Shown: positions 38,084 to 46,587 of the stretch, in pieces | Position numbering within the stretch: position 1 is the first letter of the stretch | Layout of the letters: each line of letters begins with the position of its first letter | Position numbers and translations under genes: made by a program | The notes under the pieces: generated by a model | Database searches by the model: none | Told to the model about the DNA's origin: nothing | The model's input: the letters and a program-made list of their open reading frames with translations, nothing else | Assembly: GCF_000737335.2 (NCBI RefSeq) | Contig: NZ_JMCC02000075.1 | Location: 25,481-89,480, forward strand | Direction of reading: 5' to 3' | Length of the DNA: 64,000 nucleotides | Source of the DNA: Enhygromyxa salina | Lineage (GTDB): Bacteria > Myxococcota_A > Polyangia > Nannocystales > Nannocystaceae

Positions 38084-39099
38084 TGTTGAAACAAAGCATG
38101 TACATCATTGCGGCGTTGGTCGCCGTCGTTGGCCTTGGCTGTGACTCCAAGGGCTTGGTCCGAGACGCGCATGCGCGGGTGGGCTTGTCAAAGTTGCGGC
38201 CCGCTGCCACCGGCCCTAGCCATTGGATCTACGATCACGACGGAGATCTCTACGACGCGGGTCCCAGCAAATCGTCGGCATATCTCACCACAGTGCAACT
38301 CGTCAATGTCGCTGGTGACCCCTGCGATGAAAAGCACGACACGTGTCGGTTCAAATACACGACGATGGAAGACATCAGGCGGTATCAGGGACACACTCAA
38401 GCATTGTGCTCGAGCGTCTGGGGCAACCAGTTTCGTACGCAGCCGATGCTCGGGGGCCGATCCGGGTCATTGCTCGCCGACGGAACCGTCTTGACTTCAG
38501 CACATGGCGGCGCTGACCTGTCCTCCATGTACATCATTATCGCCCGCACGGACGCCTTCGTGGTCGATAAACGAGCGCGCGTCGTCGTGGTCCCCAAGAG
38601 CCACGTGCGTCGACCCAGCTGCGTCCTCGAGAGTGTCAACGATCCCAACAATCACGTCGATTGGATGCGCTTGAAGCTCGCTGGCGCGCGAACGGGCCCA
38701 TGGACCGAAGGGCTAGAGCTCGCCGAGCCCGTCACGAAGAACCAGCGGCTAACGGCCAGCTTTCACCCGTTGGGCCTGCCCGCGAAATTCAGCGAACGGA
38801 CCCCCGTCGGTGTCAGGGGTTCAGTGTACTCGTTGAAGATCGACAGCGCCGAGGGTTGCTCGGGTGGTGGCCTGATCGACGATAGCGGCCGGCTCGCTGG
38901 CGTCGTGAGCGGCCGCGTGCCCCGCCACACATGGTTCGAGACGCTGAAATTCAACGGACCTTTGTGCATTGAAGCTCGTACCGATCGTTCTGAACAATTC
39001 ACCCCCATCCAATCGATCGTCTTCACCAAACAGGAGTGCACGGACACGCGCACGAAGGAGAATCAAGACCATGCCGATACATCGCACGATCATCTATAG
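38083..39099 (+). CDS. lipoprotein trypsin-like serine protease
   Basis: The 338-residue product has a lipoprotein signal (lipobox GLGC, Cys20) and a protease domain with His in VLTSAHGG, Asp in HVDWMRLKL and Ser in EGCSGGGLID. The GCSGGG nucleophile setting resembles glutamyl endopeptidase/V8-like and related S1 enzymes. A short basic-acidic tail follows. It should act at the cell envelope. Its ATG overlaps the kinase stop, so kinase and protease are made together. On the other arm of the divergent cluster a second protease-like protein lacks a signal, which makes a two-compartment system conceivable. Confidence 0.8.
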   Translation: MLKQSMYIIAALVAVVGLGCDSKGLVRDAHARVGLSKLRPAATGPSHWIYDHDGDLYDAGPSKSSAYLTTVQLVNVAGDPCDEKHDTCRFKYTTMEDIRRYQGHTQALCSSVWGNQFRTQPMLGGRSGSLLADGTVLTSAHGGADLSSMYIIIARTDAFVVDKRARVVVVPKSHVRRPSCVLESVNDPNNHVDWMRLKLAGARTGPWTEGLELAEPVTKNQRLTASFHPLGLPAKFSERTPVGVRGSVYSLKIDSAEGCSGGGLIDDSGRLAGVVSGRVPRHTWFETLKFNGPLCIEARTDRSEQFTPIQSIVFTKQECTDTRTKENQDHADTSHDHL

Positions 39100-39529
39100 C
39101 AACACCACGTTGGACCCGAGTTGCGCCGACTGTTCGGCGAGCCCGACCCTGGCTGTCACCGTCGAAAAATCCGGCAGCGACCTCATCGTCAAGCACGGTG
39201 GCGAGCAATTCGAGCAGCTCGACCTGGTGTGGTCGAATGGGGCCACCGGTGCGTTCACGCTCGCGGCCAGCTACGCGGCCGGGGTCGACCCCCGGCTCGA
39301 GGAGGTCGCGTTCGAGTACAGCGGCAGCGGGACCCAGGTCCTGCCAACCGGCGGCGGCATGGTCTGGTCTCGAGCCGCGAGCGTCTTCAACCTCGAGTTT
39401 CGCCCGCTCGACGCCGAGTCGACCGAGGAGAGCGAGGGGGTTTGGATGTTTGACCCCGCGAAGGAGCCGCCGATCAGGCTAAAGGTCGTCATCAAGCGCA
39501 AGACCGACAGCTTCAGCTGCCCAGCGTAG
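39071..39529 (+). CDS. small hypothetical protein, 152 residues
   Basis: The start is fixed by a strong ribosome site (AAGGAG, 39055-39060) 10 bases before ATG 39071, although the gene overlaps the protease gene by 29 bases. The protein is soluble, strand-rich and without a signal: TLAVTVEKSGSDLIVKHGG, GAFTLAASYAAGVDP, SVFNLEFRPLD. A single CADC motif lies near the start. No family is recognised. Its position suggests a partner or inhibitor for the protease encoded just before it. A hairpin at 39541-39564 probably ends the operon. Confidence 0.6.
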   Translation: MPIHRTIIYSNTTLDPSCADCSASPTLAVTVEKSGSDLIVKHGGEQFEQLDLVWSNGATGAFTLAASYAAGVDPRLEEVAFEYSGSGTQVLPTGGGMVWSRAASVFNLEFRPLDAESTEESEGVWMFDPAKEPPIRLKVVIKRKTDSFSCPA

Positions 39530-39540
39530 ACGGGCCTCCG

Positions 39541-39564
39541 CTCGGGCGAGGTGTCTCGCCCGAG
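39541..39564 (+). terminator. perfect hairpin after the kinase-protease operon
   Basis: CTCGGGCGAG and CTCGCCCGAG form a perfect 10-bp stem with a GTGT loop, 12 bases after the stop at 39529. It has no T-run. The arm sequence is nearly the same as that of the hairpin at 6205-6225. Confidence 0.6.
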
Positions 39565-39670
39565 CTGAACGCAGACCAGCGGGCCATGCGCGACGCTACC
39601 CACCCCGCATGACCGCGAAACCTGGCGAGGGCGCTGGCCTCGAGTGGAGCACCTGCGTAAAGTCCCGCCG

Positions 39671-41296
39671 ATGGCCAAGGATCCAGACACCCAGCCGCCC
39701 CACGACCCCGTCGCCGCCCTCGAGCTGCGCGAGCGCGTCGCCGAGCTTGGCGGCGGTCCACCCCAGGCCCACGCGGGCGGCGACGTCATCGCCAAGCTCG
39801 AGCAAAAGAACGCGGCCGCGCTGGCCAAGCTCGAGCAGGTTGGCCGCCAGAGCGCACACGCGCGGATCGAGCTACTCCTCGATCCCGGCAGCTTCGTCGA
39901 GCTCGATCGCTTCGTGACCTCGCAGTGCGCCGACTTTGACATGCAGCGCAAGCAGACCTACGGCGACGGGGTCGTGACCGGCTACGGCACGATCGACGGC
40001 CGCCGGGTGTTTGTGTTTGCCCAGCGCCCCGACGTGTTTGGCGGCAGCCTTGGCTGGGCCCACGCAGAGAAGATCTGCAAGGTCATGGACAAGGCGATGG
40101 AGGTCGGGGCCCCGGTGATCGGGCTCAACGACAGCGGCGGCGCGCGGATTCAAGAGGGCGTGGCCGCGCTCGGTGGCTACGCCGAGATCTTCAAGCGCAA
40201 CGTGCTCAGCTCCGGCGTGGTCCCACAGATCTCGGTGATCCTGGGGCCGTGCGCGGGCGGGGCCGTGTACTCGCCCGCGCTCACCGACTTCGTGCTGATG
40301 GTCGAGAAGTCGAGCTACATGTTCATTACCGGGCCCGACGTGATCAAGACGGTGACCCATGAAGAGGTCACCAAAGAGGCGCTGGGCGGGGCGATGACCC
40401 ACAACGAGAAGTCCGGCGTTGGCCACTTCGCGTGCGCCGACGAGGCCGCCGCGCTGGCGATGACCCGCGCGCTGCTTGGCTTCATGCCCAGCAACAACAT
40501 GGAGCCGCCGCCCGTGCGCGAGACCAGCGATCCGGCTGACCGCGCGTGCGAGCAGCTGACCACGCTGGTGCCAGAGAACGCCAACAAGCCCTACGACATC
40601 CGCGAGATCATCAAGGCGGTCGCCGACGACGGGGTGTTCCTCGAGGTCGCGCAGCACCACGCCAAGAACATCGTCGTTGGCTACGTGCGGATCGACGGCC
40701 ACCCGATCGGCGTCGTCGCCAACCAACCGCTGGTGCTCGCCGGCTGTCTGGACATCAACGCCTCGGTCAAGGCCGCGCGCTTCGTTCGCACCTGCGACGC
40801 GTTCAACATCCCGCTGCTGACCCTGGTTGACGTGCCCGGGTTCTTGCCCGGCACGGATCAGGAGTACGGCGGGATCATTCGTCACGGCGCCAAGCTGCTC
40901 TACGCGTTCACCGAGGCCACCGTCCCCAAGGTCACCCTCGTCACCCGCAAGGCCTACGGCGGGGCCTATGACGTGATGGCGTCCAAGCACATCCGCGGCG
41001 ACATCAACCTGGCCTACCCAACCGCCGAGATCGCCGTGATGGGGGCCGAGGGCGCGGTCAACATCATCTTCCGGCGCGAGCTGGCCGCGGCCGCGGACCC
41101 CGAAGCCGAGCGCGCCAGGCTGATCGCCGACTACCGCCGGCTGTTCGCCAGCCCGTACAAAGCGGCGGAGTTTGGGTTCTTGGATCGCGTGATCATGCCC
41201 GCGGACACGCGCAAGGTGCTCGTCGATAGCTTTGATCTGCTGCGAAACAAGCGGCAAGAGAACCCGCCCAAGAAGCACGGCAACATTCCCCTGTGA
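39671..41296 (+). CDS. pccB: acyl-CoA carboxylase carboxyltransferase (propionyl-CoA carboxylase beta type)
   Basis: This 541-residue protein matches the carboxyltransferase subunit of propionyl/methylcrotonyl-CoA carboxylases end to end. It has a crotonase-like double domain with LNDSGGARIQEGV, the oxyanion region ILGPCAGGAVYSPALTD, and a second half with DVPGFLPGTDQEY and VTRKAYGGAYDVM. It transfers a carboxyl group from biotin to propionyl- or a related acyl-CoA in the cytoplasm. The biotin-bearing alpha subunit is not in the window. The ATG at 39671 was chosen; 39644 is possible. The stop overlaps the GTG start of a MATE exporter, an unusual neighbour with no clear functional link. Confidence 0.93.
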   Translation: MAKDPDTQPPHDPVAALELRERVAELGGGPPQAHAGGDVIAKLEQKNAAALAKLEQVGRQSAHARIELLLDPGSFVELDRFVTSQCADFDMQRKQTYGDGVVTGYGTIDGRRVFVFAQRPDVFGGSLGWAHAEKICKVMDKAMEVGAPVIGLNDSGGARIQEGVAALGGYAEIFKRNVLSSGVVPQISVILGPCAGGAVYSPALTDFVLMVEKSSYMFITGPDVIKTVTHEEVTKEALGGAMTHNEKSGVGHFACADEAAALAMTRALLGFMPSNNMEPPPVRETSDPADRACEQLTTLVPENANKPYDIREIIKAVADDGVFLEVAQHHAKNIVVGYVRIDGHPIGVVANQPLVLAGCLDINASVKAARFVRTCDAFNIPLLTLVDVPGFLPGTDQEYGGIIRHGAKLLYAFTEATVPKVTLVTRKAYGGAYDVMASKHIRGDINLAYPTAEIAVMGAEGAVNIIFRRELAAAADPEAERARLIADYRRLFASPYKAAEFGFLDRVIMPADTRKVLVDSFDLLRNKRQENPPKKHGNIPL

Positions 41297-42639
41297 GCGA
41301 AGCGGAGCCCGAGCCCTCGCTGCGCCGGCGCTTCATCGCGCTGGCGCTGCCGAGCATCGCGGCCTCGTTGATGGTCCCGGTTGCGAGCTTGATCGACACC
41401 GCGATCCTCGGCCACCTCGACGAGCTCGAGCCCCTCGCTGGGGTCGCGCTGGGCGGGGTGATCTTCGATCTGCTGTATTGGTCGTTCGGGTTCCTGCGCA
41501 TGGGCACGACCGGGCTCACGGCGCAGGCGTTTGGGCGCGAACAACTTGGCGAGTCGCGCGCGCTGCTGCTGCGCGCGGGCGTGCTCGCGCTGGTGTTTGC
41601 GGCGCTCTTGCTGGGGCTGCAAGGCGCGATCGGCTGGGTCTCGTTCGCGCTGCTCGACGGTGAGGTCGCGGTCGAGCTCGCGGCGCGGGCCTACTTTAAC
41701 GCGCGGATCTGGGCCGCGCCCGCCGTGCTCCTGAACTTTTGCGTGATGGGCTGGCTGCTGGGCATGCAGCGAACCCGGCCGATCTTGGTCATCGCCGTGG
41801 TCGCCAACGGGGTCAATGTCGCGCTGGATTATCTGCTGATCGTCCGGCTTGGCTGGGGGGCGGCCGGCGCGGGATGGGCGACGATGGGCAGCCAATATGC
41901 GGCGCTGCTCGCCGCCGTGCCGATGGTGTGGCGCGCGTGGGCGCAGACCCGCGGCGACCAACCAACCGCCCCGGTCCTGAGCTGGCCCCACCTCGCGCCG
42001 CTGCTGCACCTGGGCCGACACATCTGGCTGCGCACGCTCGCGCTGATCACCACCTTCGCGCTGTTCACCAATTTCTCGGCCAGCTTCTCGTCAACGCTGC
42101 TCGCTGCCAACGCCGTGTTGTTGCGGGTGCTCGGGCTGGCCAGCTACTTCATCGACGGCTTCGCCCACGCAACCGAGAGCCTGACCGGTGTGCTGGTTGG
42201 ACGCGACGACAAGCACGGGCTGCGCAAGCTGCTGGGCTTGGCGATGCGCTGGGGGCTGGCGACCGCGGGTGGGTTCGCGCTGGCCTTCATCGCGTTTCCG
42301 CAGCTGTTCACGCTGCTCACGGATCAACCCGAGCTGCTCGCCGCGGTCGTGGGCGCGCGCGGCTGGCTGGTCCTGGTGTTGCTGCTGGGATCGATCGCAT
42401 ATGTGCTCGACGGCTACTTCATCGGGCTGACCGCCGGGGTCACGCTGGCGCGGGCGATGTTGCTCTCGTTTGGCCTGGGGTTCTTGCCGCTCGCCCTGTG
42501 GGCCCGCTACGGCGACGGCGGGCCGCAAGTGCTGTGGTTGGCGTTGCTGAGCTTCATGGCCGCGCGGGCGCTGAGCCTGGGCGTGTGCGTTCCAGCGACG
42601 CTGTCCTCAGCAGATGAGAAGCCTGGCACGAGCGGATGA
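41293..42639 (+). CDS. MATE family efflux transporter, DinF-like
   Basis: The 448-residue integral membrane protein has about twelve helices. The N-terminal pattern IALALPSIAASLMVPVASLIDTAILGHL is that of MATE/DinF transporters, which export cationic drugs or metabolites using Na+ or H+ gradients. The helix patterns repeat in the two halves (GLTAQAFGREQ and later ATESLTGVLVGRDD), as expected for the family. It starts at GTG 41293, overlapping the pccB stop as GTGA. The substrate cannot be told. Confidence 0.9.
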   Translation: MSEAEPEPSLRRRFIALALPSIAASLMVPVASLIDTAILGHLDELEPLAGVALGGVIFDLLYWSFGFLRMGTTGLTAQAFGREQLGESRALLLRAGVLALVFAALLLGLQGAIGWVSFALLDGEVAVELAARAYFNARIWAAPAVLLNFCVMGWLLGMQRTRPILVIAVVANGVNVALDYLLIVRLGWGAAGAGWATMGSQYAALLAAVPMVWRAWAQTRGDQPTAPVLSWPHLAPLLHLGRHIWLRTLALITTFALFTNFSASFSSTLLAANAVLLRVLGLASYFIDGFAHATESLTGVLVGRDDKHGLRKLLGLAMRWGLATAGGFALAFIAFPQLFTLLTDQPELLAAVVGARGWLVLVLLLGSIAYVLDGYFIGLTAGVTLARAMLLSFGLGFLPLALWARYGDGGPQVLWLALLSFMAARALSLGVCVPATLSSADEKPGTSG

Positions 42640-42642
42640 CGG

Positions 42643-42873
42643 TCCGCCCGGGCGACCGGCCTTCACCGCGGCGACACCCACAACGAACTCCTGGCCGAAC
42701 GCAGCCCGGTGCTCGTTCGCGTGCTCGATGGTGCGGCCGCCGACCACAAGCGCATCGACAACACCTGCGCGATCTTCGACCGCATGCTCGAGCGCTACAA
42801 GACCATCGCCTGCATGGCGACAGGGTCATGGCGCATGGAAACATTCTCGCTGCATATGCGGGCGAGGAGATGA
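42643..42873 (+). pseudogene. possible gene remnant in frame after the MATE gene
   Basis: The frame that continues after the MATE stop stays open to 42873 and reads like protein: RGDTHNELLAERSPVLVRVL, DHKRIDNTCAIFDRMLERYK. There is no ATG or ribosome site at its beginning, and it ends against the convergent monooxygenase gene. I read it as the remains of a decayed gene. The family is not recognised. Confidence 0.3.
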
Positions 42874-44019
42874 TCAAAGCGTGCCCCCGCCCAGCGACAC
42901 CATCGCAAACCGCCGGCTCCAATGTGCGGCGAAGGGCGGCAGCAGAGCCACGCGAACGAGCGCGTTGCGCAGCCGCGGACACGCCGTTCGCCGCCCGATC
43001 CGGGTGTTCCACGCGGCCTGCCGCAGCGCGATCTTGGCGGCTTTGCGCCGACGTTGTTCCCAGTCGGTGACCGCCGCGTCGGCGAGCCCACCCACGGTCC
43101 AGTGACCAGCAAAGACTTCAGCCAAGGCGAGCGCGTCGAGCCAGCCCAAGTTCATGCCCTGGCCGCCGAATGGGCTCAGCACGTGGGCCGCGTCGCCAAG
43201 CAACAACACGCGACCGCAGCGAAATTTTTGGGCGAGCAGCTGCGTGACCCCAAACGCGCTCGGCTGCGAGCCGGCGTCCGGCTCGAGCAGCTGACCGCAG
43301 CGAAACTGAACGGCCCTGCACAGCTCGCGCAGGTTGACCTGATCTCGACGGGCCTCGACTTCCACGACCCAGCGACGCCGATCACCCGGCAGCGGAAAGC
43401 TCTCGACCAAGCCCTGATCTGCCAGATAGATCCACGCGTCGGTGCCGAGCTCGGGTTTGGCTGGAAACTCCGCCATCCAGAAGTTGCCGCGCAGCGCTTG
43501 ACGACGCACCCCGACCTTCAGCAGCCGACGGATACTGCTGTGGGCACCGTCGCAACCCAGCAGATAGCGAGCGCTCACGCTTCGTCTCTGTCCTTGGTGA
43601 TCATACCCAAGCACGACGTGATCACCGCGATGTTCGAGCGCGTTCACGTTCGCGCCACGGACCAGCTCGACGCCGCTGGCGTGGGCGCGAGCTTCGAGCA
43701 GCGCCTCGGTCTGTGCCTGCGGAACGGCCAGCGCGAAGCCGAAGCGCGTCGACGCGGCGCGAAACTCGATCGTCCCCAGCCGCCCTCGGCTCCCCAGCGC
43801 GACCCCACGCTCGATCTGGATCCCGCGCTCGAGCAACGACGTGAGCACCCCCAAGCCCCGCATGCGCGCGAGCGATGCCGCGTGAATCCCTATCGATCGG
43901 CTGTCGCTCCGGGGCGCAGCGCGACGCTCGAGCAGCGTGACCGCTCGACCCTGGAGACGCAGCGCGACAGCACACAGCAACCCAACCGGTCCGCCTCCGA
44001 CGACCGCGACGTCGAGCAT
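42874..44019 (-). CDS. FAD-dependent monooxygenase (PHBH fold)
   Basis: This 381-residue flavoenzyme has an N-terminal dinucleotide motif VVGGGPVGLLCAV. A second conserved motif, LLGCDGAHSSIRR, follows, and then the FAD-contacting GDAAHVLSPFGGQGMNLG. These three motifs define the p-hydroxybenzoate hydroxylase-like class A monooxygenases. It would hydroxylate a small, often aromatic, substrate using NAD(P)H and O2. The protein is shorter than many relatives but contains all motifs. The ATG at 44019 lies 101 bases after the MBL-fold gene on the same strand, so they may be co-transcribed. Confidence 0.9.
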   Translation of the reverse strand: MLDVAVVGGGPVGLLCAVALRLQGRAVTLLERRAAPRSDSRSIGIHAASLARMRGLGVLTSLLERGIQIERGVALGSRGRLGTIEFRAASTRFGFALAVPQAQTEALLEARAHASGVELVRGANVNALEHRGDHVVLGYDHQGQRRSVSARYLLGCDGAHSSIRRLLKVGVRRQALRGNFWMAEFPAKPELGTDAWIYLADQGLVESFPLPGDRRRWVVEVEARRDQVNLRELCRAVQFRCGQLLEPDAGSQPSAFGVTQLLAQKFRCGRVLLLGDAAHVLSPFGGQGMNLGWLDALALAEVFAGHWTVGGLADAAVTDWEQRRRKAAKIALRQAAWNTRIGRRTACPRLRNALVRVALLPPFAAHWSRRFAMVSLGGGTL

Positions 44020-44120
44020 GGTTTCGTCAGCTTAGCAGCGCACGCTTGACCATCCGCGAAGGGCCTCGCGCGACATTTGCAGCGGCAACCTCGCCAGCAC
44101 CGCCGCCGCCCGGCACGAAT

Positions 44121-45164
44121 TCACGCCATCGTCGAGCGACTCTTGCCCGCGTACTTCGCCATCGCCGCGAAGCAAGGCACCGCGCTCTTGCGTGGCCCGG
44201 CGCCCGAGAACTCGCGGTACAGCGTATCGACATTCACGACGATCCGCTCGGACTCCCCCCACTCCACATAATCGGTGAGCGCGATGTCCTTGGCGGCCTC
44301 GAACACGCTCATGCCGGCGTCGTAGCGCGCGCGCGCCTGGTCGTGCACGTAGCTCAGGTACTCGCGCACGCGCCGGACCCCGGCCTTGTCGGTGAGCGGC
44401 CCATGCCCTGGCACGATCGCGTCGACGTCCATCGCTTCGATCCGCTCGCACGCGGCGATCCAATTCGAGACAGGGCCCTCCCACACGATCGGGTGACCGC
44501 CGATGAACAGGATGTCGCCGCAATAGACCACGCGATCATCGGGCACGTGCACGATCACATCACCCTTGGTGTGCGCGGGGCCAACCTCGATCAGCTCGAC
44601 CCGCTTGTCGCCCACGCTGAGGCTCAATGTATCGTCAAAGGTGCGGGTTGGCAGGACCAGCTCGATACCCTCGAAGTGAAAGTCGCCGAAGATCTCGACC
44701 ACGAAGGGCGCGGCCTCGACCACCGCCTCGAGCAGCTCGACGCCGAGCTTGCCAGCGACCCAGCCCAGGCCCTTGCCGAGCACGCCCATCCGCATCGACA
44801 GCCGCGCGATCTTGTTTAGCTTGACCATGATCGCCGGCGGAAGCTCCGACATCTCCGCGGCGCCCCGGCGCGACGCGATGATCTCGGCGTCGCGGACCAG
44901 TTGGTTGCCCCAGCAGTGATCCCCGTTTGCGTGGGTGTTGACGACCGTGCCGATGGACTGGGCCGCGGGCACGGCGTCGCGCATGGTGCTCAGCATCTGC
45001 GCGGTCAAGCGGGTGTCGAACAAGGTGTCGACCAGCAAGCTGGCCTCGCCGTCGCAGATCAGGCCGGCGTTGTTCCAGCCCCATGAGCCGTCACCTTGGA
45101 CGTAGGCGTAGCACCCGTCGGCGACCTCGCTGAGCCCGGTCTTGTAGGCCATGGCCACGCTCAT
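44121..45164 (-). CDS. MBL-fold metallo-hydrolase
   Basis: The 347-residue protein has the metallo-beta-lactamase fold with the metal motif NTHANGDHCWGN, where Asn takes the place of the second His of HxHxDH. Further metal residues lie in GPAHTKGDV and IVPGHGPLTD. The THANGDH variant is common in a group of uncharacterised hydrolases, so the substrate is open. Two in-frame ATG codons at 45164 and 45152 are possible; neither has a strong ribosome site. The gene precedes the FAD monooxygenase on the same strand and may act on a related compound. Confidence 0.88.
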   Translation of the reverse strand: MSVAMAYKTGLSEVADGCYAYVQGDGSWGWNNAGLICDGEASLLVDTLFDTRLTAQMLSTMRDAVPAAQSIGTVVNTHANGDHCWGNQLVRDAEIIASRRGAAEMSELPPAIMVKLNKIARLSMRMGVLGKGLGWVAGKLGVELLEAVVEAAPFVVEIFGDFHFEGIELVLPTRTFDDTLSLSVGDKRVELIEVGPAHTKGDVIVHVPDDRVVYCGDILFIGGHPIVWEGPVSNWIAACERIEAMDVDAIVPGHGPLTDKAGVRRVREYLSYVHDQARARYDAGMSVFEAAKDIALTDYVEWGESERIVVNVDTLYREFSGAGPRKSAVPCFAAMAKYAGKSRSTMA

Positions 45165-45226
45165 ACCATGTGGCGACCACAACGAGCACGACGACGCCGA
45201 ACGTGGCACGATGACGGCGCTGTCCC

Positions 45227-45682
45227 ATGCCCCGGTCTCGGTCTCACCTACTGTCTGCGTCGTCGCTGGCGCTCGTCACCACCGCCGCGCTCACGTGCTT
45301 GTGTGGGTGCTGGACCAACGGCTACACCGCCAACCGCGGGCTGCATTATGTGACCAACGCCGAGGGCAAGCAGGTCCTCGTCAAGTCCACGCCGCCCGCC
45401 CCCGCCGCCTACGAGGCGTACCTGCGCGCTCGCTTGGCGCTCGAGCGTGACCCGCCGCGGCTCGACGAAGCGCGCGGCCACATCTTGGATGCCCTGCGCT
45501 GGCAGCCAGACGAGCCCCAGCTGTGGACGGTGCGAGGCGAGATCGAGTGGCGCGCCGGGGACTTCGCGGCCGCCGAGGTTGCGCTCGCCAAGGCGCTCGC
45601 GCTGCGCCCGGGGTACCCCGAGGCGCAACGCTTGCTGGCCCAGATCCACCCGCCGCGAACCAACGCGACCGCTGCGAAGTGA
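45227..45682 (+). CDS. lipoprotein with TPR-like region
   Basis: This 151-residue product has a lipoprotein signal ending in LCGC near residue 28. After a short spacer it has helical repeats resembling TPR: RLDEARGHILDALRWQPDEPQLW, then GDFAAAEVALAKALALRPGYPEAQ. Small periplasmic TPR lipoproteins often support assembly of envelope complexes. It lies between a divergent MBL gene and an aldo/keto reductase gene 50 bases downstream, with no clear functional link. Confidence 0.7.
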   Translation: MPRSRSHLLSASSLALVTTAALTCLCGCWTNGYTANRGLHYVTNAEGKQVLVKSTPPAPAAYEAYLRARLALERDPPRLDEARGHILDALRWQPDEPQLWTVRGEIEWRAGDFAAAEVALAKALALRPGYPEAQRLLAQIHPPRTNATAAK

Positions 45683-45732
45683 CGTCCAGCACCCCAAGTC
45701 GGCCGGCCCAACAACTGTGATAGATCAAGCTC

Positions 45733-46587
45733 GTGCCCGCGCTCGAGTTCACCTTTCCTGGCCCCAATGGTCCAACCATCAACCGCATGGGCTTTGGCGC
45801 CATGCGGGTGTGTGGCCCGCGTGTGTGGGGCATGCCGGCAGATCCCGAGGGCGCGCGCGCGTTGCTGCGTCGCGTGGTCGAGCTTGGTGTGAACTTCATC
45901 GACACCGCGGACGCCTATGGGCCTGGGACCAGCGAACAGCTGATCGCCGAGGCGCTGCACCCTTACCCAAAGGGGATGATCATCGCGACCAAGGGCGGGA
46001 TCCTGCGCCCGCCCGACAAGTCATGGCAGTCCGACGCCCGCCCCGAGTACCTGCAGACCGCCTGCGAGGCCAGCTTGAAGCGCTTGAAGATCGAGTGCAT
46101 CGATCTTTATCAGCTGCACGCGCCCGACGACTCGGTCCGGTTCGAGGACTCGATCAAGGCGCTGGCGCGGCTGCGCGAGCAGGGCAAGGTCCGCATGGTT
46201 GGGCTCAGCAATGTCAGCGTCGCGCAGCTAGAGGTCGCGGAGGCGATCGTGCCAATTGTCTCGGTTCAAAATCGCTTCAATTTGGGGGATCAAAGCCACG
46301 CCGAAGTGCTCGCGGCGTGTGACCGCAAGGGCATCGCGTTCTTGCCCTGGTACCCGCTGGGGAGCGGCGTGCTGACGAAGCCGGGCACGGCGGCGGCCCA
46401 AATCGCGGATGAGCTTGGGGTCGCGCCTGGGCAGGTGGCGCTCGCGTGGTTGTTGCATCTGTCGCCGGTCGTCGTGCCGATCCCCGGGACCTCCCAGATC
46501 GCGCATCTCGAGCAGAACCTCGGGGCGACGAAGATCGAGCTGAGCGCGGCGCACATGGCCCGACTTGGCAATAGTCAGCTGGGATAG
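45733..46587 (+). CDS. aldo/keto reductase
   Basis: The 284-residue protein has the AKR barrel with the catalytic tetrad visible: Asp and Tyr in FIDTADAYG, Lys in IATKGG and His in YQLHAPD. A C-terminal NADPH-binding part follows (VVVPIPGTSQIAHLEQNL, typical of the PGxS/xxHLxxN stretch). It reduces aldehydes or ketones with NADPH in the cytoplasm; the substrate cannot be told. It starts at GTG 45733. The stop overlaps the end of the convergent alpha/beta-hydrolase gene by 13 bases. Confidence 0.93.
   Translation: MPALEFTFPGPNGPTINRMGFGAMRVCGPRVWGMPADPEGARALLRRVVELGVNFIDTADAYGPGTSEQLIAEALHPYPKGMIIATKGGILRPPDKSWQSDARPEYLQTACEASLKRLKIECIDLYQLHAPDDSVRFEDSIKALARLREQGKVRMVGLSNVSVAQLEVAEAIVPIVSVQNRFNLGDQSHAEVLAACDRKGIAFLPWYPLGSGVLTKPGTAAAQIADELGVAPGQVALAWLLHLSPVVVPIPGTSQIAHLEQNLGATKIELSAAHMARLGNSQLG

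Noticed and set aside
39872..41278. 468-codon minus-strand frame opposite pccB
   Set aside because: It is a shadow of a highly conserved carboxyltransferase; no domain in the antisense product.
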